A stretch of 36,542 bases of DNA from NCBI RefSeq assembly GCF_001642695.1, contig NZ_LWCC02000005.1:3892666-3929207 (forward strand), read 5' to 3'. The first letter of the stretch is position 1, and the number at the start of each line of letters is the position of its first letter. Positions 1-6,974 of this stretch are shown piece by piece. The stretch is from Streptomyces chilikensis. GTDB taxonomy: Bacteria; Actinomycetota; Actinomycetes; Streptomycetales; Streptomycetaceae. The notes beneath the pieces are model-generated. The model ran no database searches. It was not told the origin of the DNA and worked only from the letters and a program-made list of their open reading frames with translations. The position numbers and the translations under genes are program-made.

Positions 1-316
1 ACTGCACGGCCTGTCGGTCCAGCTCGCCGAGGCCCTCGCCGAGTACTGGCACGCCCGGGTCCGCTCCGAACTCGGCTACGCGGGCGAGGACCCGGACGAC
101 ATGAGCGGCATGTTCGAGCTCAAGTACCGCGGCGCCCGCTTCTCCCTCGGCTACGGGGCCTGCCCCGACCTGGAGGACCGGGCCAAGATCGCCGAGCTGC
201 TCAAGCCGGAGCGCATCGGCGTCCACCTCTCCGAGGAGTTCCAGCTCCACCCGGAGCAGTCCACCGACGCCATCGTCATCCACCACCCCGAGGCGAAGTA
301 CTTCAACGCCCGCTGA
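1..316 (+). CDS. metH: Cobalamin-dependent methionine synthase, C-terminal end (partial)
   Basis: The reading frame is open from base 2 and enters from outside the window; only about the last 104 residues are present. They match the MetH activation (AdoMet-binding) domain C-terminus: the segment ending a helix in YWHARVR, then SLGYGACPDLEDR and the terminal IHHPEAKYFNAR are typical of actinobacterial MetH. The enzyme transfers a methyl group from 5-methyl-tetrahydrofolate to homocysteine through B12; this domain binds AdoMet for reductive reactivation of oxidised cobalamin. The internal ATG at 101 is not a start. A very strong hairpin lies 88 bases after the stop. The identification rests on recognition of the family tail; upstream domains cannot be seen. 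Confidence 0.9.
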   Translation, partial: LHGLSVQLAEALAEYWHARVRSELGYAGEDPDDMSGMFELKYRGARFSLGYGACPDLEDRAKIAELLKPERIGVHLSEEFQLHPEQSTDAIVIHHPEAKYFNAR

Positions 317-403
317 GCGCGTCCACGACCCGCCGGACGCCGTCCGCCACCCCTCGCCGACGGGCGATCCGCCCGAACCGGTCGTACACTGGTCGATCCG
401 CCG

Positions 404-445
404 CAGGCCGGCCGCCCTCCCCGCACGGGGAGGGCGGCCGGCCTG
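404..445 (+). terminator. 19-bp perfect hairpin after metH
   Basis: Arms 404-422 and 427-445 are perfectly complementary around the loop GCAC. There is no T tract after the 3' arm. It is probably the metH terminator, but it also lies just downstream of a -10-like TACACT (385-390), so it could sit at the 5' end of the HAD gene transcript. Confidence 0.7.
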
Positions 446-492
446 CCGGTCCCTGGCGTTCCACATCCCTCTGCGCAAGGAGGTCTCCACGG

Positions 493-1212
493 ATGACCAG
501 TACGGTCCCCGCCACCACGACCCGGACGGCCGAGGAGTCCGGCCTCCAGGCGGTACTGCTCGACATGGACGGCACCCTGGTGGACACCGAGGGCTTCTGG
601 TGGGACGTGGAGCGGGAGGTCTTCGCGGCCCTGGGCCACACCCTGAAGGAGTCCTGGCGGCAGGTCGTGGTGGGCGGGCCGATGAGCCGCAGCGCCGGGT
701 TCCTGATCGAGGCCACCGGCGCCGACATCGGGCTGGAGGAGCTCTCCGTCCTGCTCAACCAGGGCTTCGAGGCGCGCATCGAGGAACACCTGCCGCTGAT
801 GCCGGGCGCCGCCCGCCTGCTCGCCGAGCTCCACGCCCACGACGTCCCCACCGCCCTGGTCTCCGCCTCGCACCGCCGGGTCATCGACCGGGTGCTCACC
901 GCCCTCGGCGCCCACCACTTCCACCTCACCGTGGCCGGCGACGAGGTGCCGCGCACCAAGCCGCACCCCGACCCCTACCTGCTCGCCGCGACCGGACTGG
1001 GCGCCGACCCCACCCGCTGCGCGGTCGTCGAGGACACCGCCACCGGTGTCGCCGCCGCCGAGGCGGCCGGCTGCCAGGTGGTCGTGGTGCCGTCCGTCGC
1101 CCCGCTGCACCCCGGTCCCGGCCGCACCGTCGTGAAGTCGCTCGAAGAGGTCGACCTGCGTTTCCTGCGGTTCCTGGTCACGCCTCACCGGCGCCTTCGG
1201 GGCACCGAATAG
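493..1212 (+). CDS. HAD-superfamily hydrolase (beta-phosphoglucomutase/phosphatase type)
   Basis: A 239-residue cytosolic protein. Motif I DMDGTLVDTEG (nucleophile Asp24, acid/base Asp26) is near the N-terminus. Motif II is the Ser in LVSASHRR, motif III the Lys in PRTKPHPDPYLLAA, and motif IV is VVEDTATGVAAAEAAG. The insertion after motif I is the alpha-helical C1 cap of subfamily IA, which acts on small phosphorylated metabolites (sugar phosphates, phosphoglycolate and similar). The substrate cannot be read from sequence. The ATG start at 493 is supported by an AGGAGG ribosome-binding site 9 bases upstream. It lies behind metH in the same direction but is separated by a strong hairpin, so co-transcription is doubtful. 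Confidence 0.9.
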   Translation: MTSTVPATTTRTAEESGLQAVLLDMDGTLVDTEGFWWDVEREVFAALGHTLKESWRQVVVGGPMSRSAGFLIEATGADIGLEELSVLLNQGFEARIEEHLPLMPGAARLLAELHAHDVPTALVSASHRRVIDRVLTALGAHHFHLTVAGDEVPRTKPHPDPYLLAATGLGADPTRCAVVEDTATGVAAAEAAGCQVVVVPSVAPLHPGPGRTVVKSLEEVDLRFLRFLVTPHRRLRGTE

Positions 1213-1287
1213 ACGCAGGGCGTCCACCATTCGTCCACCCCGCCCCGGCGGGACACTCACCCACCGTGTTTCCGGGAATACGAAAAA

Positions 1288-1302
1288 GTGAGAGCATCTC
1301 AC
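1288..1302. promoter_or_regulatory. Inverted repeat GTGAGA-gca-TCTCAC
   Basis: Perfect 6-bp arms (1288-1293 and 1297-1302) with a 3-bp spacer, embedded in an A-rich patch about 75 bases after the HAD stop. The size suits a dimeric regulator site, but no regulator is implied. Confidence 0.3.
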
Positions 1303-1404
1303 CCACCGCGATAGCCGGGCGCCTTTTCGGGTTTCTTTTCCGCCGATCATTCCTGTGACCTTCGCCACGTCGGAGGGGGTCGACGGCGGCGCCCCTCCGC
1401 GAGG

Positions 1405-1435
1405 GAACCCCCGCTCACCCTTCGGGCGGGGGTTC
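1405..1435 (+). terminator. Intrinsic terminator, 10-bp stem with T-rich tail
   Basis: Arms 1405-1414 and 1426-1435 (GAACCCCCGC / GCGGGGGTTC) enclose an 11-base loop and are followed by TTTGT. A smaller hairpin CCCTC-cgc-GAGGG (1393-1405) abuts and shares base 1405 with it, so the two could compete. Confidence 0.75.
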
Positions 1436-1666
1436 TTTGTGCCCGGTTTGGGGAAATGCCGCACGAATCCTTCCGCGACGCCGTTGCCGCTGCGTCCGCG
1501 TCCGGTTCCGAAGCGTGACGGCAAATCGGCTGCGGTCCGTTCCGGACGTCACCCCGGCGGCGGCTAATGTCGGCCGCGAGAAACATCCTTCGCACCCGCG
1601 ACCCGACGCGCACCACCCTCGGCCCGCCGGGTACGCGGAATACCGACAGCCTGGAGACGTCCGAGC

Positions 1667-3274
1667 ATGAACCGCAAGAACTTGGCGCTACCGGCCGTGA
1701 TAGGCCTGGTCGCTCCGCTGATCGCCGCCTGCGGCGGATCCGACGGCGGTTCGGACGCCCTGCCGGTCAGGGTCGGCACCACCGATCAGGTCGCCGCCTC
1801 GGCCGAGGCCCCCGCCCCGCTCGACCCCGCGTACGCCTACGACGTCGGCTCCTGGAACGTCCTGCGCCAGACGATGCAGACCCTGCTCGCCCAGCCCCGG
1901 GGCGGCGGCGACCCGCAGCCCGAGGCCGCCGAGAGCTGCGAGTTCACCGACACGGGCAACGAGCGGTACTCCTGCACCCTGCGCAAGGGCCTGAAGTTCG
2001 CCGACGGGGACCCCGTCACCGCGGACGACGTCAAGTACTCCCTCGAGCGGGTCCTGCGCATCGACTCCGACAGCGGTGTCGCCGGTCTGCTCTCCACCGT
2101 GGACACGGTGGAGACCCGCGGCGAGCGCGAGGTGGTCTTCCACCTGAACTCCGCCGACGCCACCTTCCCGTACAAGCTCTCCACCCCGGTCGCCTCCATC
2201 GTCGACCCGGACGAGTACCCCGAGGGCAAGCTCCTCGAGGGCTTCGAGGCCCACGGCTCCGGCCTGTACACGTTCGAGGCCGAGGTCAAGGACGGCGCCC
2301 TCGCGAAGGCCGTCTTCACCCGGAACCCGAACTACCGGGGCTCCCTGGAGACCGCCAACGAGCGGGCCGAACTGATCGCCTTCGACACCGCCGAGAAGAT
2401 GGCCGACGCCATCACCGCGGGCGACATCGACGTGATGTCGAGGACGCTCACGCCCAAGCAGGTGAAGGAGCTGGACGGCAACCGCGACGACGCCGTCGAC
2501 CTGGTCAAGATGTCCGGTCTCGACATCCGTTACCTGGCCTTCGACACCGGTGCCCCGGCCGTGCAGAACAAAGCGGTCCGCCAGGCGATCGCGCAGATCG
2601 TGAACCGCGAGGAGCTGGTCGCCGAGGTCTACGACTCCCAGTCCGAACCGCTCTACTCGCTCGTCCCGGCCACCATCACCGGCCACTCCAACTCCTTCTT
2701 CAACAGGTACGGCGAGCCCAGCGTCCCCAAGGCGGCGAAGATCCTCTCCGAGGCCGGCATCAGCACCCCGGTGCCGCTCGACCTCCACTTCACGCTGGAC
2801 CACTACGGCTCCGCCACCGAGCAGGAGTTCGACGTGCTGGCCGAGCAGCTCAACGACAGCGGGCTGTTCAAGGTGAGCGAACCCCAGGGCGCACCGTGGA
2901 AGGAGTTCCGCCCGGCGTCCCTGAAGGGCAAGTACGAGGTCTGGGGCATGGGCTGGTTCCCCGACTTCCCGGACGCGGACAACTACCTGGCGCCGTTCCT
3001 CGACAAGAAGAACATCCTCGGCACCCCCTACGCCAACGCCAAGGTGCAGCAGAGCCTCATCCCCCGCTCGCGGCGCGAGCCCGACCGGACGGACGCGGTG
3101 ACGAGCCTGACGGAGATGCAGGAGATCGTCGCCGAGGACGTGCCGGTGCTGCCGCTGTGGCAGGGCAAGCAGTACGTCGCCGCCCGCGAGGGCGTCATGG
3201 GCGCGGCCTACGCGCTCAACTCCGCCTCCGAGCTGCAGCTCTGGGAGCTGAGCCGGGGCGCGGGCTCCGAGTGA
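1667..3274 (+). CDS. ABC transporter substrate-binding lipoprotein, oligopeptide/nickel family 5 (copy 1)
   Basis: 535 residues. The N-terminus is a lipoprotein signal (MNRKN, hydrophobic core, lipobox IAAC with Cys22), so the protein should be membrane-anchored outside the cell. The body is the SBP_bac_5 fold: CTLRKGLKFADGDPVTADDVKYS and YLAFDTGAPAVQNKAVRQAI are hallmark stretches, and GWFPDFPDADNYLAPF matches the C-terminal lobe. The family captures peptides or other small solutes for an ABC importer; the ligand is unknown. ATG 1667 has GGAG about 10 bases upstream. The next gene is a clear paralogue in tandem. No permease or ATPase gene is beside either, so they must share one encoded elsewhere or act as receptors. 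Confidence 0.92.
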   Translation: MNRKNLALPAVIGLVAPLIAACGGSDGGSDALPVRVGTTDQVAASAEAPAPLDPAYAYDVGSWNVLRQTMQTLLAQPRGGGDPQPEAAESCEFTDTGNERYSCTLRKGLKFADGDPVTADDVKYSLERVLRIDSDSGVAGLLSTVDTVETRGEREVVFHLNSADATFPYKLSTPVASIVDPDEYPEGKLLEGFEAHGSGLYTFEAEVKDGALAKAVFTRNPNYRGSLETANERAELIAFDTAEKMADAITAGDIDVMSRTLTPKQVKELDGNRDDAVDLVKMSGLDIRYLAFDTGAPAVQNKAVRQAIAQIVNREELVAEVYDSQSEPLYSLVPATITGHSNSFFNRYGEPSVPKAAKILSEAGISTPVPLDLHFTLDHYGSATEQEFDVLAEQLNDSGLFKVSEPQGAPWKEFRPASLKGKYEVWGMGWFPDFPDADNYLAPFLDKKNILGTPYANAKVQQSLIPRSRREPDRTDAVTSLTEMQEIVAEDVPVLPLWQGKQYVAAREGVMGAAYALNSASELQLWELSRGAGSE

Positions 3275-3279
3275 GCCGC

Positions 3280-3311
3280 CCTTCCGCCGGCCCCGAGGGG
3301 CCGGCGGAAGG
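3280..3311 (+). terminator. Strong hairpin between the two binding-protein genes
   Basis: Arms 3280-3294 and 3297-3311 are perfectly complementary, with CCCCGAGGGG at the tip, starting 5 bases after the stop of copy 1. It likely ends or processes that transcript. Confidence 0.75.
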
Positions 3312-3326
3312 TCTCTCCTCTTCGCC

Positions 3327-3348
3327 ACCGGGCTCGGCCGAGCCCGGT
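3327..3348. promoter_or_regulatory. 22-bp perfect palindrome upstream of binding protein copy 2
   Basis: ACCGGGCTCGG followed directly by its reverse complement, with no spacer, 32 bases before the GTG of copy 2. As RNA it would form a hairpin with an impossibly tight loop at the centre, so a DNA operator or a second processing hairpin are both possible. Confidence 0.4.
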
Positions 3349-3380
3349 CTCCCCATCCCACGCACGACAAGGCTCATCAC

Positions 3381-4967
3381 GTGAAGAGACATCATCGGTG
3401 GCCGGTTCTGCCCGCGCTCGCCGCCCTGTCCGCGGGTCTGCTCGCCGGCTGCGGCACGGGTGAGGAGACGGGAGGGAGCGGCGACTCCACGGTCGTCGTC
3501 GGCATGACCGACGACGTGCTCGCCACCGACCCGGCCTCCGGTTACGACCCCGGCTCCTGGCTGCTGTTCAACAACGTCTTCCAGTCGCTGCTCTCCTTCC
3601 CCCGCGGCGGGATCGAGCCGAAGCCGGAGGCCGCGGAGGAGTGCCACTTCAGCGACGAGCAGACCCGGGTCTTCCAGTGCACGCTCCGCGACGGCCTGGA
3701 GTTCAGCAACGGCGACCCCTTCACGTCCGAGGACGTGAAGTTCACCTTCGACCGCATGCTGAAGATCAACGACCCGTCCGGCCCGGCCGTCATGTTCACC
3801 TCGCTCGACAAGGTCGAGACGCCGGACGAGAAGACCGTCGTCTTCAAGCTGAAGTTCCCCGACGCGACCTTCCCCAGCAAGATCGCCTCGGGCGCCGGCT
3901 CGATCGTCCCGCGCGGCGAGTACCCGGCCGACAAGCTGCGTGAGGACGGCGAAGCCGTCGGCTCCGGTCCCTACCGGCTCGACTCGTTCGACGAGGACGA
4001 GGCCGTCTTCTCCCTCAACACCGGCTACAAGGGCACCGCCGAGACGCGCAACGCGGGCGTCACCCTCAAGCTCTTCCGCGGCGACCGCGCCGCCCTCAGG
4101 ACCGCGCTGGCCGAGGGCGAGGTCGACGTGGCCTACCGAGGCCTGGCCGCCGGCGACATCGCGGAGATCGAGCGGAACAGCACCGGCGACGAGGAGATAT
4201 CGGTGCTGGAGGGCAACAGCGCCGAGGTCCAGCACCTCGTCTTCAACGTCAAGGACCCGGTCGTCGGCAACCCCGGCGTCCGCAAGGCCATCGCCTACCT
4301 GCTGGACCGCGAGGCCCTGATCGACGAGGTGTACGAGCAGACCGCCACGCCGCTGTACTCGATCGTCCCCGCGGGCATCACCGGCCACAACACGGCCTTC
4401 TTCGACACCTACGGCGGCAAGCCGTCCAAGGCCGCCGCGGCGCGGGCGCTGACGGAGGCGGGCGTCACCGACAAGGTGAAGCTGACCCTGTGGTCCACCC
4501 CGGACCGCTACGGTCCGTCCACCGACGACGAGTTCGAGGCGATCGCCGAGCAGCTCAACGCGAGCGGGCTGTTCGACGCCGAGGTGAAGTCGGTGAAGTT
4601 CGCGCAGTACGAGAAGGACATCGCCGACGGCAAGTACGGCGTCTACGTCAAGGGCTGGGTGCCGGACTACCCGGATCCGGAGAACTTCACCGGCCCGTTC
4701 TTCGGCGAGGGCAACGTCCTCGGCAACAACTACGAGAACAAGACCATCACCGAGAAGCTCGTCCCGGCGACCGCCGCCCAGCGGGACCGCGCCGCCACGG
4801 CCAACGACTACGGCCAGCTGCAGGACATCGTGGCCGAGGAACTGCCGATCCTGCCCCTGTGGCAGGCCAAGCAGTACGCGGTCGTCCGTGACGGCGTGTA
4901 CGGCCTGGAGAAGTGCCTGGACGCCTCGACGGTGTTCCGCTTCTGGGAGATCAGCAAGAACACCTGA
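3381..4967 (+). CDS. ABC transporter substrate-binding lipoprotein, oligopeptide/nickel family 5 (copy 2)
   Basis: 528 residues, a paralogue of the preceding gene along its whole length (for example CTLRDGLEFSNGDPFTSEDV against CTLRKGLKFADGDPVTADDV, and ITGHNTAFFDTYG against ITGHSNSFFNRYG). The lipoprotein signal has lipobox LAGC with Cys24. The start is GTG 3381, with a weak AAGG 8 bases before it. The C-terminal lobe KGWVPDYPDPENFTGPFF is typical of peptide-binding proteins. The two copies keep the same framework but differ in many lobe residues, so they may bind different ligands. It ends at a bidirectional terminator facing the minus-strand response regulator gene. Confidence 0.92.
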   Translation: MKRHHRWPVLPALAALSAGLLAGCGTGEETGGSGDSTVVVGMTDDVLATDPASGYDPGSWLLFNNVFQSLLSFPRGGIEPKPEAAEECHFSDEQTRVFQCTLRDGLEFSNGDPFTSEDVKFTFDRMLKINDPSGPAVMFTSLDKVETPDEKTVVFKLKFPDATFPSKIASGAGSIVPRGEYPADKLREDGEAVGSGPYRLDSFDEDEAVFSLNTGYKGTAETRNAGVTLKLFRGDRAALRTALAEGEVDVAYRGLAAGDIAEIERNSTGDEEISVLEGNSAEVQHLVFNVKDPVVGNPGVRKAIAYLLDREALIDEVYEQTATPLYSIVPAGITGHNTAFFDTYGGKPSKAAAARALTEAGVTDKVKLTLWSTPDRYGPSTDDEFEAIAEQLNASGLFDAEVKSVKFAQYEKDIADGKYGVYVKGWVPDYPDPENFTGPFFGEGNVLGNNYENKTITEKLVPATAAQRDRAATANDYGQLQDIVAEELPILPLWQAKQYAVVRDGVYGLEKCLDASTVFRFWEISKNT

Positions 4968-4976
4968 CCTCCGGCC

Positions 4977-5026
4977 GCACGACGGCGCCCCCCGCCCCGG
5001 TCCACGGGTGGGGGGCGCCGCCGTGC
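4977..5026. terminator. Bidirectional terminator between convergent genes
   Basis: Arms 4977-4993 and 5010-5026 pair over 17 positions with one A-C mismatch. It lies between the stop of binding protein copy 2 (+) and the stop of the response regulator (-), so it can serve both. Confidence 0.8.
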
Positions 5027-5039
5027 GCGCGGGTCCGGC

Positions 5040-5711
5040 TCACCGGCCGCCGGGACGCACCAGACCGCTCTCGTACGCGTACACCGCCGCCTGCACCCGG
5101 TCGCGCAGCCCCAGCTTGGTCAGGACGTGCCCGACGTGGGTCTTCACGGTCGTCTCGCCGACGAACAGGTCCGCCGCGATCTCCGCGTTCGACAGGCCGC
5201 GCGCCACCAGCTTCAGCACCTCCACCTCGCGCTCGGTCAGCGTGCGCAGCGCGTCCGGCACCGTCTCCTCGCCCGACGGCAGGTGGGTGGCGTACTTGTC
5301 CAGCAGCCGCCGGGTGATGCTGGGCGCCAGCATCGCCTCCCCGGCCGCCACCACGCGGATCGCCTGCACCAGCTCGTGCGCCGGGGCGTCCTTCAGCAGG
5401 AAGCCGCTGGCGCCCGCGCGCAGCGCCTCCACCACGTACTCGTCCAGGTCGAAGGTGGTCAGCACCAGCACCTTGGCCGGGCCGTCGCGCTCCGGGCCGG
5501 TGATGCGGCGGGTCGCCTCCACCCCGTCCATCCGCGGCATCCGGATGTCCATCAGGACCACGTCCGGCTGCATCGCCCGGACCTGGTCCACGGCCTGCCG
5601 CCCGTCGCCGGCCTCGCCGACGACGGCGATGTCCGGCTCGGCCTCCAGGATCATCCTGAACCCGGTGCGCAGCAGGGGCTGGTCGTCCACCAGCAGGACG
5701 CGGATCGCCAC
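5040..5711 (-). CDS. NarL/FixJ-type response regulator (receiver plus LuxR HTH)
   Basis: 223 residues. The receiver domain (about 1-120) has the acidic pair Asp9-Asp10, phospho-acceptor Asp55 in VLMDIRMP, and the conserved Lys in FLLKDAP. The C-terminal LuxR-type helix-turn-helix (about 155-215) reads LTEREVEVLKLVARGLSNAEIA then GETTVKTHVGHVLTKL. It should be a transcription factor switched by phosphorylation. The start is GTG 5711 with GGGAG 7 bases upstream. NarL-type regulators usually sit beside their histidine kinase; none is encoded next to it here (a nuclease gene lies upstream, two binding proteins lie convergent), so it is orphan within this window. Confidence 0.93.
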   Translation of the reverse strand: MAIRVLLVDDQPLLRTGFRMILEAEPDIAVVGEAGDGRQAVDQVRAMQPDVVLMDIRMPRMDGVEATRRITGPERDGPAKVLVLTTFDLDEYVVEALRAGASGFLLKDAPAHELVQAIRVVAAGEAMLAPSITRRLLDKYATHLPSGEETVPDALRTLTEREVEVLKLVARGLSNAEIAADLFVGETTVKTHVGHVLTKLGLRDRVQAAVYAYESGLVRPGGR

Positions 5712-5766
5712 GTGACATCTCCCTCGGTCTCCGGCCGGCGACGCAACCCCCGGCGGCCGGCGCGGT

Positions 5767-6714
5767 TCATTCTGCCGTGTGCGGCGCGGGCGCGGGCGCG
5801 GGCGGGGGGACCGGCAGCGGATACGGCGGGGGCGTGCCGCCGAACTCCGGACAGCGGTCCTGGTGGTCGCACCAGTCGCAGAGCCGGCCGCGGCGGGGAC
5901 GCCACTCGCCGGTCGCCGTGGCCTGCGCGATCGCCTCCCACAGGGCGAGCAGCTTGCGCTCCACCCGCTGGAGGTCCGCGGGGACCGGGTCGTACGTCAC
6001 CACGTCGCCGCTGCCGAGGTACACCAGCTGAAGGCGGCGCGGCAGCACCCGCTTCAGCCGCCACACCACCAGGGCGTAGAACTTCATCTGGAACAGCGCC
6101 TCCTCCGCGTACTGGGGGCGGGGGGCCCTGCCGGTCTTGTAGTCCACGATCCGGACCTCGCCGGTGGGCGCCACGTCGACGCGGTCGATGATCCCGCGCA
6201 GCCGCAGGCCGGACTCCAGTTCCGTCTCCACCGTGAACTCCCGCTCCACGGGCTCCAGGCGGGTCGGGTCCTCCAGCGTGAACCAGCGCTCCACCAGCCG
6301 CTCGGCCTCCTCCAGCCAGCGGGCCAGACGGGCGCCGTCGGGGTCGTCGGCGAACAGCTCCGCCACCTCGGGACGGCTCTCGCGCAGCCGCTCCCACTGC
6401 CCGGGCAGCAGGTCGCGGGCGCGGGGCGCGGTCCGCTCGGCGGCGGGGGCGTCGAAGAGGCGCTCCAGCACCGCGTGCACCAGCGTGCCGCGGACGGCGG
6501 CCTCGCTGGGCTTCTCCGGCAGGCGGTCGATCACCCGGAAGCGGTAGAGCAGCGGGCACCGCATGAAGTCCGCGGCGCGGGAGGGAGAGAGCGACCTCGG
6601 GGGCGAGGCGGCGGGTGCGGCCGGGGCGTCCGCCGGCGCCTCCGCCTCCGCCCGGTGCGGTGCGGCCGTCGCGGCTTGCGGAGCCGCGGTCGGGGCGGCG
6701 CTGCTGGTCTCCAT
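5767..6714 (-). CDS. RecB-like PD-(D/E)XK exonuclease with cysteine cluster
   Basis: About 315 residues from ATG 6714. The nuclease core shows GIIDRVDVAPTGEVRIVDYKTGRAP, where the Asp of the RVD segment and D-Y-K of VDYKTG are the PD-(D/E)XK metal ligands of the PDDEXK_1 (RecB/AddB/Cas4) family. One Cys in FMRCPLLYRF near the N-terminus plus C-X2-C-X5-C in LCDWCDHQDRC near the C-terminus form the four-cysteine arrangement that holds a 4Fe-4S cluster in AddB and Cas4. No helicase domain is attached. The frame is open to 6777, but ATG 6714 is preferred: residues upstream are basic and unstructured, and a TAAGGT box with a possible damage-promoter element lies directly upstream. Probably a single-strand DNA processing nuclease; partner unknown. 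Confidence 0.85.
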   Translation of the reverse strand: METSSAAPTAAPQAATAAPHRAEAEAPADAPAAPAASPPRSLSPSRAADFMRCPLLYRFRVIDRLPEKPSEAAVRGTLVHAVLERLFDAPAAERTAPRARDLLPGQWERLRESRPEVAELFADDPDGARLARWLEEAERLVERWFTLEDPTRLEPVEREFTVETELESGLRLRGIIDRVDVAPTGEVRIVDYKTGRAPRPQYAEEALFQMKFYALVVWRLKRVLPRRLQLVYLGSGDVVTYDPVPADLQRVERKLLALWEAIAQATATGEWRPRRGRLCDWCDHQDRCPEFGGTPPPYPLPVPPPAPAPAPHTAE

Positions 6715-6722
6715 GCCATCAG

Positions 6723-6744
6723 ACCTTACGGCCCGGCGCCGACG
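6723..6744 (-). promoter_or_regulatory. Candidate near-leaderless, PafBC-like promoter of the RecB-like nuclease
   Basis: On the minus strand, CGTCGGCG (6744-6737), exactly 8 bases, then TAAGGT (6728-6723), 8 bases before the ATG. The upstream octamer matches 6 of 8 positions of TGTCRGTG, recalled as the PafBC/RecA-NDp element. The AAGG could instead be read as a ribosome-binding site. Confidence 0.35.
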
Positions 6745-6974
6745 GACGGTGACCGCACCGGACATGGGCGCCGTCACAGCGGGAAAGGCTCAGGGGGGTG
6801 CCAGGGCGTGCGATGCGGGTCACGCCGCATAACATCGGACTCGAGCCGAATCCACCGCACGCGGGCGCGTGGAGGGCGAACGCTTTCGGACGAGGGGACA
6901 ACCGGCGTGGAGCAGAGCGGCGCGAGCGAGGACCCGCGGCCCGAGGACGACGCCGCGGGACCGGTGCCGCGCCC

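Larger units (their letters stand above)
1213..1666. other. 454-bp non-coding region between the HAD gene and the first binding-protein gene
   Basis: No credible gene is seen: the open frames here have no ribosome-binding site or recognisable protein. The stretch 1265-1345 is clearly poorer in GC than its surroundings (runs such as GAATACGAAAAAG and CTTTTCGGGTTTCTTTT). It contains a short perfect inverted repeat (1288-1302), a canonical intrinsic terminator (1405-1435) and a possible -10 box TAATGT (1565-1570) about 100 bases before the lipoprotein start. The terminator is 190 bases after the HAD stop, far for a simple 3' end, so the region may hold a long 3' UTR, an attenuated leader or a small RNA. 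Confidence 0.5.

Noticed and set aside
385-390. TACACT as the promoter of the HAD gene
   Set aside because: No -35, and a 19-bp hairpin follows almost at once, so it is at best ambiguous; not listed as a feature.
317-492. A SAM or cobalamin riboswitch near metH
   Set aside because: Such elements would precede metH, and the region after it shows only the GC hairpin, without the conserved B12-box or SAM-box bases I could recognise.
1355-1567. Leader peptide gene over the terminator at 1405
   Set aside because: The open frame has no ribosome-binding site, runs through the hairpin, and lacks runs of any regulated amino acid.
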